From contig NZ_CP066364.1 of NCBI RefSeq assembly GCF_030323865.1, positions 1-64,000 of the forward strand: DNA of 64,000 bases, in the 5' to 3' direction. Source of the DNA: Pseudarthrobacter defluvii (GTDB lineage: Bacteria > Actinomycetota > Actinomycetes > Actinomycetales > Micrococcaceae). This document shows positions 42,703 to 50,841 of the stretch, in pieces; position 1 is the first letter of the stretch; every line of letters starts with the position of its first letter. The translations under genes and the position numbers were made by a program. The notes under the pieces were generated by a model, which had not been told where the DNA came from, did not search any database, and saw only the letters and a program-made list of their open reading frames with translations.

Positions 42703-44262
42703 TTATCTCTCAATGTCTGGGCGGGTATTCCCGCTTCGGGTGCCCGCGTGGGTGCGTGCCTGCACATATTCCGGCAGCAGCACGGACCCCGCGGGCCGAC
42801 CGGCAACCTGGCCGGCTGTGCTCGCGCGTACCGCGGCGGCAGCTTCGCTATCCGCTGTGGGCGTTGACGCTGGGACGGCGGGCAGTGCGGCCGCGACCTG
42901 GCTCAGTTGGTGCTTCACCATGTGGCTGATCTGGCGTGCTCGGCGCAGATCATTTGAGGCCTTGTGCATGTCGTGGACGGCCTTTGCGACGTTGAGCAGC
43001 TGGCGCAGCATGATTGCCTGCGCGGCTGTTCCGGTGCCGCCCATCGAAGCTGCCATGAGCATGAGCGAGGCTCCGCGGGCAGATGGTCCTGCGCTGCGGA
43101 TGGGGCGGACTGGGTAACGCCGCAGTTGTGCTGTCTTGGACAGCTCGTCGGCCGCTGCTGCGAGTGGTCCGGGCGTCGCCTCGGTTGCCGTGGACCAGGC
43201 GGCGAAGGCGCCGGATGTCTCGCGTGCAACCTGCGCCCAGGTCGCGTGATCGTCCAGCGGGACGGAGCGCAGCGTTTCGCGGAGCCGGGCAACTTCGTCG
43301 CTGTACTGCTCCCACATTTGCGGGTCCGGTTCGTGGGCTTCGCGGCCGATCGTGACCGGGCGGCGTCCACGTGCAGCTGCCTGCCATTCGGCGACCGCCT
43401 CGGCGGCACCTTGTGGGCTGTCAGGCCACTCGGCGCGGAGCTTGGGCAGAGCAAGGTCTTTGGCGAGGTGACCGCCGCCGAACCACACAGGCCGGCCACC
43501 TTTGGGAGGACGTTCTGCCACGCTGTAGCCGACCACGACGTCGTCACGTCCGGACGCGTACCGCGGCCTGACCAGGGCACCGGCACGGCGAAGGCGTCGA
43601 ATGAATTCGGCCTCATCCTGGGCGGACGTCGCGCAGGCACGGACCTTGCGTTCCAGGGACCGGCGTTCCGGTTCCGGGGCTCCCCGCCGCTCGGACGCTT
43701 CACGTTCACCGGGCCGGAGGCCACGGGTGGAATGCGTGGGCGAAAGTTCTTCCAGGCCGTACTTTTTCTCAAGCTCCCGGGCGGCCTGTTGCGCGCGGGG
43801 GAAGTCCCGCCAGCTGCTCCACTTCGTGCCGTCCTCGCGGACCATGGAGGCAGCGATGTGGATGTGGTCGTTTCCGGCTTTGCTGTGGCCGTGACGGACC
43901 GCCACCCACTGGGCCGGCGCCCGTCCGCTGGCTTCGGTGAAGCCCATCTCGTCCATGAAGTCCTGCGCAATCTCAGCCCACTTCTGGTCGGTAAGGTCGC
44001 CTTCCTCGGCGCGCAGCGAAAGCGAGCAGTGCCAGACATGGCCGCCGGGAATCTCGACGCCCAGGACGCTTCTTGCCCGGTCCAATTCCTTGGCAATGGC
44101 CTGCGCCGCGTCGGCGTTCAGTTCGTCATCGTTGTGCCAGGCCATGATCGACGGTGAGCCCGCGACCAGGTGTGGGTCGGTGTGTTCGTTCGCCCGGCCC
44201 GGACCGGCAAGGTAGGCGATGAGCCCGTGCATACGGGTGCCCTTGGTGATGTTGGGAATCAT
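42703..44262 (-). CDS. mobA: Relaxase / mobilization nuclease
   Basis: The 519-residue protein has the N-terminal relaxase domain with the three-His metal motif VRHGHSKAGNDHIHIA near residue 130. An upstream VPG-like block (LGVEIPGGHVWHCSLSLRAEEG) and the C-terminal half likely used for accessory binding are also present. It would nick oriT and lead the strand into a recipient. The candidate nucleophile Tyr is in LIAYLAG near residue 17. Its start overlaps the mobC stop by one base. No VirB/VirD4 genes are seen, so the plasmid is mobilizable and not shown to be self-transmissible. Confidence 0.8.
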   Translation of the reverse strand: MIPNITKGTRMHGLIAYLAGPGRANEHTDPHLVAGSPSIMAWHNDDELNADAAQAIAKELDRARSVLGVEIPGGHVWHCSLSLRAEEGDLTDQKWAEIAQDFMDEMGFTEASGRAPAQWVAVRHGHSKAGNDHIHIAASMVREDGTKWSSWRDFPRAQQAARELEKKYGLEELSPTHSTRGLRPGEREASERRGAPEPERRSLERKVRACATSAQDEAEFIRRLRRAGALVRPRYASGRDDVVVGYSVAERPPKGGRPVWFGGGHLAKDLALPKLRAEWPDSPQGAAEAVAEWQAAARGRRPVTIGREAHEPDPQMWEQYSDEVARLRETLRSVPLDDHATWAQVARETSGAFAAWSTATEATPGPLAAAADELSKTAQLRRYPVRPIRSAGPSARGASLMLMAASMGGTGTAAQAIMLRQLLNVAKAVHDMHKASNDLRRARQISHMVKHQLSQVAAALPAVPASTPTADSEAAAAVRASTAGQVAGRPAGSVLLPEYVQARTHAGTRSGNTRPDIER

Positions 44263-44654
44263 CAGCGAACCATCGAATCAAGCATCGTGTTGATCCGGTC
44301 CGCGACCGCACGCACCCGGGTCAACACCGTGCGGGCTGCTTCCGGGAATTCGTCCGTGGCGTTCGCGTGCCGGGCGAGCTGGTTGACGTTGTTCGACAGG
44401 GCAGCAAGGTAGCGGCGGGCCGCAATGAATTCAACGGCCATCGCCCGCCGCTCATCCAGCGACTCGGAGTTCTCCGCGTACAGGGCAGCGCTGACCAGAA
44501 TCTCCGAGGGGCTGCGCCCGGTCCGTTCCTCCAGCACCTTCAACTGAGCACGTTCGAACTCCGACATCGACACCCGCACGTACTGGGTGTCGCCGTCAAT
44601 GTTGGCGCGGCGGCGGCGGGAGATCCGGCGTGGCGACTTCGGCTCTTCAGTCAT
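44262..44654 (-). CDS. mobC: MobC-like relaxosome accessory protein
   Basis: The 130-residue protein has a ribbon-helix-helix-like N-terminal part (TQYVRVSMSEFERAQLKVLEERTGRSPSEILVSAAL) and the MobC signature YLAALSNNVNQLARHANATDEFP. It would bind near oriT and help strand separation. The ATG at 44654 has GGGGAGGGG upstream; the longer frame to 44774 would run through the oriT-like repeats and is disfavoured. Confidence 0.8.
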   Translation of the reverse strand: MTEEPKSPRRISRRRRANIDGDTQYVRVSMSEFERAQLKVLEERTGRSPSEILVSAALYAENSESLDERRAMAVEFIAARRYLAALSNNVNQLARHANATDEFPEAARTVLTRVRAVADRINTMLDSMVR

Positions 44655-44699
44655 CCCGGTCCCCTCCCCCAATGCCCAGCGCAGCGCCCCGGAATCTCC

Positions 44700-44775
44700 G
44701 GGCCACACTGACGAGTGTGCCGCATCCAGGGCCGCAGGCCGTGGATCAACACGCGGGTTATGGCACATAACCATC
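44700..44775. other. Candidate origin of transfer (oriT)
   Basis: Directly upstream of mobC-mobA lie two inverted repeats: CACACT-GACG-AGTGTG (44704-44719) and GGTTATG-GCA-CATAACC (44756-44772). MOB operons usually carry oriT at this place. The pht remnant begins about 15 bp beyond, so the repeat also marks the backbone-accessory border. Confidence 0.45.
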
Positions 44776-44790
44776 TAGCTTGCTCCGGTC

Positions 44791-45035
44791 GCTCCGACCG
44801 AGGTCCTGCTCCGCTGGCACGTCCAATAGGGCCTCGTACCCATCGTCCAGACGTCAGTACCCATCTGGCTCAGCGAAAACATCTCCGTCTTCGACTTCGC
44901 ACTCTCCACTGCCTGCGACTCCGATGCACCGGAAACCTTCCCGGTCCCGACATGGCGGAGCTGCCGGACCTCGGAGGGCCGTTCAACATAGCGACCGCCT
45001 GGAGGCACGGAATCGCCAGGCTGGGCGTCAGCCCG
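44791..45035 (+). pseudogene. Fused remnants of phtB and phtC (third pht cluster)
   Basis: The first part reads EVLLRWHVQ-stop-GLVPIVQTSVPIWLSENISVFDFALS, matching the C-terminal region of the phtB products, followed by DSDAPE from the phtB end. It then passes directly into PGPDMAELPDLGGPFNIATAWRH from the phtC end, in a different frame. The genes normally between them (Aa, Ab, orf, Ac, Ad and most of C) are gone. A stop within the phtB scrap shows decay. An intact phtR follows. Confidence 0.85.
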
Positions 45036-45086
45036 TCAAGCCTGGCGATTCCGACAGCCCCGCCGACGCTGGGTATGATTAGTAAA

Positions 45087-45878
45087 ATGCGATCAACAGA
45101 TGCGGACGACAGGGCAAAATACGGCCCTCCTCCGCAGTACCCCATAGAATCTGTTGACAACGCCCTCCGCCTCCTCCTGCTTTTCGAGACCCAGCCCAGC
45201 ATCAGGCTGACGGACGCAAGCAAGTATCTGGGTGTAGCTTCCTCGACTGCCCACCGGCTCATGGGCATGTTGCTCTACCGTGGATTCGTGCGCCGGAATC
45301 CGGCCACCCGGGCCTATGAACCTGGCCAGGCACTGGGCTCCATCGCTTTCGCCATCCGACGCCAGAGCGACGTCCGGACCGTCGCCCGCCCGTTCCTGGA
45401 ACGGCTCTTCGACGAAACCGGGGAGACCGTCCACTTCGCTAGGCTTGAGGGAACAGACACGCATTTCCTCGATGCCATCGAAAGCTCCCGCGCGGTGCGC
45501 GTTGGCTCCCGTCAGGGCCGGATGATTCCCGCCAACTGCGCCGCCACGGGAAAAGCCATGTTGAGCCGGCTCAGCGATGACCAGCTACGGAACCTTTACC
45601 CCCAGCAAGAGCTCCCCGGCCTGACCAAGGCCTCCATCACGTCCCGGGCGGACCTGGAATCGGCTCTGGACAAGATCAGGCAGACCGGTTTTGCAAGCAG
45701 TGACGAAGAAAGCGAGGACGGCGTGACGTCCGTCGCCGTCGCCCTCACCGATCCAAGCGGCACCCCCTACGCCCTCAACGTCTCGGTGCCGGCCCACCGC
45801 ATGTCGGACCAACTCCGCGTCGAACTCGGTGCCAAGCTTCAGGCGGCCGCTGAAGAATTGCAGGGCCTGCTGGTCTAG
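45087..45878 (+). CDS. phtR: IclR-family regulator PhtR (copy 3, from collapsed cluster)
   Basis: The 263-residue protein is the third PhtR paralogue (YGPPPQYPIESVDNALRLLLLFETQPSIRLTDASKYLGVASSTAHRL; ESEDGVTSVAVALTDPSGTPYALNVSVPAHRM). It is intact although all structural genes before it are lost, so regulation may have been worth keeping. Its start is ATG at 45087. The usual promoter of the cluster is absent, so expression would need a new promoter or read-through. Confidence 0.85.
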   Translation: MRSTDADDRAKYGPPPQYPIESVDNALRLLLLFETQPSIRLTDASKYLGVASSTAHRLMGMLLYRGFVRRNPATRAYEPGQALGSIAFAIRRQSDVRTVARPFLERLFDETGETVHFARLEGTDTHFLDAIESSRAVRVGSRQGRMIPANCAATGKAMLSRLSDDQLRNLYPQQELPGLTKASITSRADLESALDKIRQTGFASSDEESEDGVTSVAVALTDPSGTPYALNVSVPAHRMSDQLRVELGAKLQAAAEELQGLLV

Positions 45879-45958
45879 GCCCACGCGCCGATCCCCGCCT
45901 CCGGCCGTTCCTGACGGAGCCGGCCAGCGGTGGCGGAGGGACGTCGGACAGCGAGCTG

Positions 45959-46808
45959 TTACCGGCCGCAGGCGCTCAGCTGCACGCCCAGTCGCGGTAG
46001 ACTCGCGCACATTGGAATCGAAAACCCGGTTGGAACAGGCATCGCCGGCGGCGAGCTCGGCTGCGATGCCTGCCGGGCCCCCAGCAGGCGGGGCAGGACG
46101 GTGGTGCGCAGGGCATCGGCGCTGACGCGGGTGGCGTGCGCGGAGACGTTTACGGCCGCGATGATGCCGGTCCCGGCATCCCGCACGGGGACGGCAATGG
46201 ACCGCAGGCCCTCGGTCAGCTCCTGGTCGGCCAGCGACCAGCCTTGCTCCCGGGCCGCGGTTATCCTCTTCCGGATTTCCTCGCGGTCGATCGCGGTGTT
46301 GCCGGTCAGGCTTTCCGGCACCAGGGCTTCCAGATATTCATCAAGCTCCCCCTCGGTGAGCCCGGAGAGAAGGACGCGCCCGGTCGCCGTCGCGTACGCC
46401 GGCAGGCTGGTGCCGATGATGATGTTGACGGTCAGGACGCGGTCGGCGTGGACCCGGTCCACGTAGACCACGCTGCCCCGGTGCAGCACCGTCAGCGATG
46501 CTGTCTCGCCAGCCTCCTGCACCAGCGACGCAAGGTGCGGATGGGCCACCGCCAGCAGCTTATGGCTCAGCAGATAGGCATCCCCGATCTCCAGCACTGC
46601 TAGCCGCAAGGAATAGCCACTGGCGTCGTAGGACAGATAACCCAGGTATTCCAGGGTGAGGATGAATCGCCCCGCCGCGGTCCTGGCGATCCCGACGAAC
46701 TCGGCAACATCCGAGACCGACAATGGCCTGTCCTGGCTGCTGATAGGCCTTCAGCACGGACAAAGCCCGGGCCAACGCCTCGACATGGCCCGGGTCGCTC
46801 TTCTTCAA
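45959..46808 (-). pseudogene. Frameshifted IclR-family (PcaR-like) regulator
   Basis: The N-terminal part (KKSDPGHVEALARALSVLKAYQQ) is in one frame and the rest (LSVSDVAEFVGIARTAAGRFILTLEYLGYLSYD... DQELTEGLRSIAVPVRDAGTGIIAAVNVSAHA) in another, with the break near 46735-46745. Combined they give a protein of the PcaR/PcaU type, which normally controls protocatechuate or beta-ketoadipate genes. The loss by frameshift seems recent because the remainder is well preserved. Initiation at an internal codon could still give a protein without a full HTH. Confidence 0.75.
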
Positions 46809-47008
46809 AAGGGAGGCGGTCTCCGGGAGGCTTGGCCCTATCCGAAGCTATCTCATGGCGATGCGTTTAATGGCCCCCACTGGCGAGGATTACAGGCCAG
46901 ACGGCGCTGGGCGGGCGGCTACCACTGCCACACCGGCAGATCTCGCCAGTTCTCTGCTGAACGGAATTAACATCTGGACAGCAGTTATGCGTTGTGCTTC
47001 ACTTGCTG

Positions 47009-47143
47009 GATTACGGCGACCGTGCCGAGCTGCCGCATCTGGCCAGTCTGTTCGACATCGACAACAAGTGTGGCGGCGGCGTTGGCTTGCAGGAGGCAAA
47101 CGCCTACCTTGAGCTGACCGCACCCGTGATGGCCCAAACATAA
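47009..47143 (+). pseudogene. 3' remnant of isochorismatase-family hydrolase gene
   Basis: The frame reads [34 protein letters not shown], matching [33 protein letters not shown] at the end of the 8604-9260 product. Only about 45 codons remain. It lies 60 bp before phtB2, as a shortened copy of the hydrolase-MFS-phtB block at 6.4-9.3 kb with the MFS gene deleted. Confidence 0.85.
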
Positions 47144-47203
47144 AGAGCTGAGGCTTCAGCCGTTTAGCAAACTATCGACAGATCCGAAAGACGAGGCCCT
47201 CCG

Positions 47204-48070
47204 ATGATAAATGAAACGAGTACGGCTCCGAGACCAGGTGCGACCTCAAGGCTGCCCTTGCTGAACGGACACAGTATGCCGCGGATCGGCCTCGGAACAT
47301 GGCCGATGCTGGACGCCGAATGCGAGCAAGCCGTCCGCTGTGCCGTGCAGACCGGCTACAGGCTGGTCGACACGGCCGTTCAATACCGCAACGAAGAAGC
47401 CGTGGGCCGCGGCATCAGAACCGCCGGCGTCCCGCGGGCGGAACTCTTTATTTCCAGCAAGTTCAACAAGGAGTCCCACAGCGTCGACGGCGTCCGTCGG
47501 GCGTACGACGAAAGCCTGCGGAAGCTTAGGGTCGACTATCTGGACATGTTCATGTGCCATTGGCCGGTGCCGGCGCTTGGCGCGTATGCGGAGGCATGGA
47601 AAGGCCTTGTAACCCTGTTAGAGGAAGGCGCCGTCAAGGCCATCGGCGTCTCCAACTTCAAGCCGGCCCACCTGAGGAAAATCATCGAAGCGACCGGAGT
47701 CGTTCCGGACGTCAACCAGATTCAGCTAAGTCCCGCTCTGGCGCGCACACAACCGCGTGCGGTCCACCGGGAGCTGGGAATCCTCACCCAATCCTGGAGC
47801 CCGATCGGCCGTGAATCCGGACTGCGTGCGAACCCCCTTGTGGTGGCCATCGCCGACCGTCTGAACAGGTCACCTGCCCAGGTCCTGCTGCGATGGCACA
47901 TTCAGCAGGACCTGGTGCCCATCCCGCAGGCTTCGGACCCCGTCTGGTTGAGAGAGAACATCTCTGCGTTCGATTTCACCCTGACCGCCGACGACATGAA
48001 CGATCTGGCCCGCCTGGATATGGGCGAAACTGCTGCGCGGGACTCAGATGCTGCGGAAAACGGTCACTGA
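47204..48070 (+). CDS. phtB: Aldo/keto reductase, phthalate dihydrodiol dehydrogenase (copy 2)
   Basis: The 288-residue aldo/keto reductase has Asp in RLVDTAVQ, Tyr in QYRNEE, Lys in SSKFNK and His in MCHWPVP, and ends ARDSDAAENGH. It precedes phtAa2 by 157 bp, the place of phtB in known phthalate loci. It would oxidise cis-3,4-dihydro-3,4-dihydroxyphthalate with NAD+. The separate promoter before phtAa2 suggests independent transcription. Confidence 0.82.
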   Translation: MINETSTAPRPGATSRLPLLNGHSMPRIGLGTWPMLDAECEQAVRCAVQTGYRLVDTAVQYRNEEAVGRGIRTAGVPRAELFISSKFNKESHSVDGVRRAYDESLRKLRVDYLDMFMCHWPVPALGAYAEAWKGLVTLLEEGAVKAIGVSNFKPAHLRKIIEATGVVPDVNQIQLSPALARTQPRAVHRELGILTQSWSPIGRESGLRANPLVVAIADRLNRSPAQVLLRWHIQQDLVPIPQASDPVWLRENISAFDFTLTADDMNDLARLDMGETAARDSDAAENGH

Positions 48071-48125
48071 ATCCCGGCCAACGGACGCGGTCCGGCGGGG
48101 CCTCGGCCACTCGGCCGACTGGGGC

Positions 48126-48188
48126 TTGACGAACGCCACACTTTAGGTCATTCTCTTTCTAAAAGAAACTATCTCTGATTACCAGAGA
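48126..48188 (+). promoter_or_regulatory. phtAa2 promoter with PhtR-type operator
   Basis: TTGACG (48126-48131), a 17-bp spacer and CATTCT (48149-48154) precede AAGA-N7-TCTG (48163-48177, one base off the CAGA consensus). TCTCTG-N5-CAGAGA then spans 48172-48188. Spacing from TTGACG to the palindrome is 37 bases, as in cluster 1. Confidence 0.7.
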
Positions 48189-48227
48189 TGACTGGCGTCT
48201 TGCCGGCCCGGACAAGGAGATCCATCA

Positions 48228-49691
48228 ATGACTGACCACAGCGGCGTGATTCAGGATGTACGGCAGGGCATGATCCCTGCACACATTTACAACGACAAAG
48301 AGATCTTCGAGCTTGAAAAGGAGCGGGTCTTTGGTCGCAGCTGGCTTTTCGTCGCCCACGAATCCGAGGTGCCCGAAGCTGGCGACTACGTGGTGCGCCG
48401 CGTCCTGGAAGACTCATTCATCATTTCCCGTGATGAACATGGAGAAATCCGGGCACTGTTCAACATGTGCCTTCACCGCGGCATGCAGGTCTGCCGCACG
48501 GAGATGGGAAACGCTTCCCACTTCCGTTGCCCGTACCACGGGTGGTCCTACCGTAACGACGGCCGCATAGTCGGACTGCCCTTCCACAAAGAGGCATACG
48601 GCGGCGAAGAGGGCTTCAAGAAGCAGGGGCAGACGTTGCTGCCTGCTCCTTCCCTGGGCATCTACAACGGCCTTATCTTCGTCAGCCTGGATCCTGACGC
48701 AGAGCCGTTGGAGGACTTCCTGGGTGACTTCAAGTTCTACATGGACTACTACACGAAGCAAAGCTCCGGCGGGATTGAACTGCGCGGGCCGCAGCGGTGG
48801 CGGGTCAAGGCCAACTGGAAAATCGGAGCCGAAAACTTCGCCGGCGACATGTATCACACCCCCCAGACCCACACCTCCGTCGTCGAAATTGGTTTGTTCC
48901 GCGAACCAAAGGCGGAAAAGCGCAAGGACGGGACAACCTATTGGGCCGGCAACGGCGGCGGAACTACCTACAAGCTTCCCGAAGGAAGCCTGGAAGACCG
49001 CCTCCGCTACGTGGGCTACCCGGACGAGATGATCGCCCGCATGAAAGAGCAGTGGAGCCAGGAGCAGCTCGACGTCGTGGGCAAGGACGGGTTCATGGTG
49101 TCGGCGGCGTCGGTGTTCCCGAACATGAGCTTCGTGCACAACTGGCCACGGGTCGAAGAAGACTCCGATGAAGTGCTCCCGTTCATCTCCATCCGGCAGT
49201 GGCAGCCAATCAGTGAAGACGAGACCGAGATCGTATCGTGGTTCGCCGTCGACAAGAACGCGCCCGAAGAGTTTAAGGCACGTTCCTACAAGGCCTATCT
49301 CATGTGCTTTGGCAGCGGCGGCATGTTCGAGCAGGACGACGTGGAAAACTGGGTTTCCTTGACCAGCACCGCCGGCGGCCCGATGGCACGGCGCCTGCTG
49401 CTGAACAGCCGCATGGGCATGCTGGAAAACGGACAGAACGTCGTCGAACCCCTGACCCCCGAGCAGTACTCCGGCCCCGGCTCGACCCGCGTCGGATACA
49501 GCGAATACAACCAGCGTGAACTGCTCCTGCGATGGGCCAACCATCTTGAACGACCGATGGAAAAAGCGGCCCAGGTGCACGTCGGCAGCAATCCGGTGCA
49601 GGACTGTCCGTCTGACACCCCGGATTCTTTCCCGGCTCCCGCTGAGCACAACGGGCACGCCCCGGCAATGACCGTTTCGAAGGAGGGCTAG
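48228..49691 (+). CDS. phtAa: Phthalate 3,4-dioxygenase, oxygenase large subunit (copy 2)
   Basis: The 487-residue Rieske oxygenase has the same motifs as copy 1: CLHRGMQVC...FRCPYHGWSY and ENFAGDMYHTPQTH. Most differences from copy 1 lie in the last 35 residues after the catalytic domain. AAGGAGA precedes the ATG. Codon choice differs throughout from copy 1, so the two clusters diverged for a long time and are not a recent tandem duplication. Confidence 0.85.
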   Translation: MTDHSGVIQDVRQGMIPAHIYNDKEIFELEKERVFGRSWLFVAHESEVPEAGDYVVRRVLEDSFIISRDEHGEIRALFNMCLHRGMQVCRTEMGNASHFRCPYHGWSYRNDGRIVGLPFHKEAYGGEEGFKKQGQTLLPAPSLGIYNGLIFVSLDPDAEPLEDFLGDFKFYMDYYTKQSSGGIELRGPQRWRVKANWKIGAENFAGDMYHTPQTHTSVVEIGLFREPKAEKRKDGTTYWAGNGGGTTYKLPEGSLEDRLRYVGYPDEMIARMKEQWSQEQLDVVGKDGFMVSAASVFPNMSFVHNWPRVEEDSDEVLPFISIRQWQPISEDETEIVSWFAVDKNAPEEFKARSYKAYLMCFGSGGMFEQDDVENWVSLTSTAGGPMARRLLLNSRMGMLENGQNVVEPLTPEQYSGPGSTRVGYSEYNQRELLLRWANHLERPMEKAAQVHVGSNPVQDCPSDTPDSFPAPAEHNGHAPAMTVSKEG

Positions 49692-49693
49692 CC

Positions 49694-50299
49694 GTGGGTA
49701 TTGAAGCCGTAACCGAACGCAGCAACAAATCTCTCTCGGAGCAGTCGGTGCTGGGAGGGCACGCCCCCCGTACTCAGAGGACGGGTGACTCCCTGCCGTT
49801 CAATGATGAACTTCATCTGCAAGCCCACAAGTGGCTTGTCGATGAATCCTATTTGCTCGACGCACAGGAGTACGACGAGTGGCTGAGCCGCCTCACGGAC
49901 GACGTGCACTATCTCATGCCGGTGAGGGTGACCACTGCCCTCGGGGCCGGTTACAGCACGTCTCCCGGGATGGCGCACATGGATGAAAACAAGTACTCGC
50001 TGAGCCGCAGGGCGGCGCGCTTCGCCACGGAACACGCCTGGACCGAAGACCCTCCGTCGCGGCTGCGCCACTACGTCACCAACGTCCGGACGTTCCGTAC
50101 CGGTAACCCGGATGAGATCATCGTGGATTCGGCGGTCCTGCTGTTCCGCAGCCGGGGCGACGTCCGCGAGGCCGCGACCGTGTCGGCAGGCAGGGAGGAT
50201 CTGCTGCGCCGCACCGGCTCCGGCTGGCAGCTCGCCCGCCGCACCATCATGGTCGACGAGGCGGTCATCCGGATGCAGAATCTGGCCATATTCCTATGA
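49694..50299 (+). CDS. phtAb: Phthalate 3,4-dioxygenase, small subunit (copy 2)
   Basis: The 201-residue beta subunit (ESYLLDAQEYDEWLSRLTDDVHYLMPVRVTTALGAGYSTSPGMAH) starts at GTG two bases after the phtAa2 stop. It ends RRTIMVDEAVIRMQNLAIFL and overlaps the next gene by ATGA, exactly as in copy 1. Confidence 0.85.
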   Translation: MGIEAVTERSNKSLSEQSVLGGHAPRTQRTGDSLPFNDELHLQAHKWLVDESYLLDAQEYDEWLSRLTDDVHYLMPVRVTTALGAGYSTSPGMAHMDENKYSLSRRAARFATEHAWTEDPPSRLRHYVTNVRTFRTGNPDEIIVDSAVLLFRSRGDVREAATVSAGREDLLRRTGSGWQLARRTIMVDEAVIRMQNLAIFL

Positions 50300-50628
50300 A
50301 ACTCGAATGGGAAGGCGAAGAGGAGGACCGCCTTGCCGCCATTCGAGCGGCGGAGGAGCGCGACCGGCTGGAAGCACGGGTCAACGGCGCTCCGATCGTG
50401 ATCGCCAACGAATTCTCCGAAGTCCAGGTAAGCCGCGTCGAGACGCGGAACGGCTCGCGGCTGATGATCAAGTCCCCGCGCTCCGGCCAGTGGGTGTCCC
50501 TGTGCCCCCTGGAGCTGGAAGCCCTCACCTGGCAGGCGCCGGCAACCTTCTCGGCCATGATCGGGCATCCGTTCGGGCCGCTTGTCACCGAGGACGAGCA
50601 GCCGCCCCAGAACAAAAACAACATCTAG
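50296..50628 (+). CDS. Small conserved pht-cluster protein of unknown function (copy 2)
   Basis: The 110-residue homologue of the 18835-19173 product keeps the blocks WEGEEEDRLAAIRAAEER, APIVIANEFSEVQVSRVETRNGSRLMIKSPRS and QWVSLCPLELEALTWQAPATFSAMIG. Both start and position between phtAb and phtAc are preserved. No known motif is visible. Confidence 0.7.
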   Translation: MKLEWEGEEEDRLAAIRAAEERDRLEARVNGAPIVIANEFSEVQVSRVETRNGSRLMIKSPRSGQWVSLCPLELEALTWQAPATFSAMIGHPFGPLVTEDEQPPQNKNNI

Positions 50629-50646
50629 AGGCCAAGGAGATTGACA

Positions 50647-50841
50647 ATGCCTACCGTAAAAGCAGATCTGCAAGCCTGCCAGGGCTACGCCAACTGCGTC
50701 GTTGGGGCAACCGACTACTTTGATCTGGATGACGACGGAATCGTTGTTCTCCTCAGGACCAAAGTTCCCGAGGCCGAGCGTTCCCGTGTCACCGAGGCTG
50801 CCCGCAGCTGCCCGGTGTCCGCCCTAGTAGTGGAGGACTGA
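50647..50841 (+). CDS. phtAc: [3Fe-4S]-type ferredoxin of phthalate dioxygenase (copy 2)
   Basis: The 64-residue ferredoxin has the same three-Cys pattern (CQGYANC and SCPVSAL) as copy 1 and differs from it at eight residues. CAAGGAG lies upstream of the ATG. Its TGA overlaps the next ATG by one base. Confidence 0.85.
   Translation: MPTVKADLQACQGYANCVVGATDYFDLDDDGIVVLLRTKVPEAERSRVTEAARSCPVSALVVED

Noticed and set aside
42964-44157. 397-codon plus-strand frame opposite the relaxase
   Set aside because: The minus strand encodes the relaxase with its three-His motif; the opposite frame is a GC-bias shadow.
48414-49658. 414-codon open frame on the minus strand across phtAa2
   Set aside because: It is antisense to a clear Rieske oxygenase, has no recognisable motif, and results from third-position GC bias.
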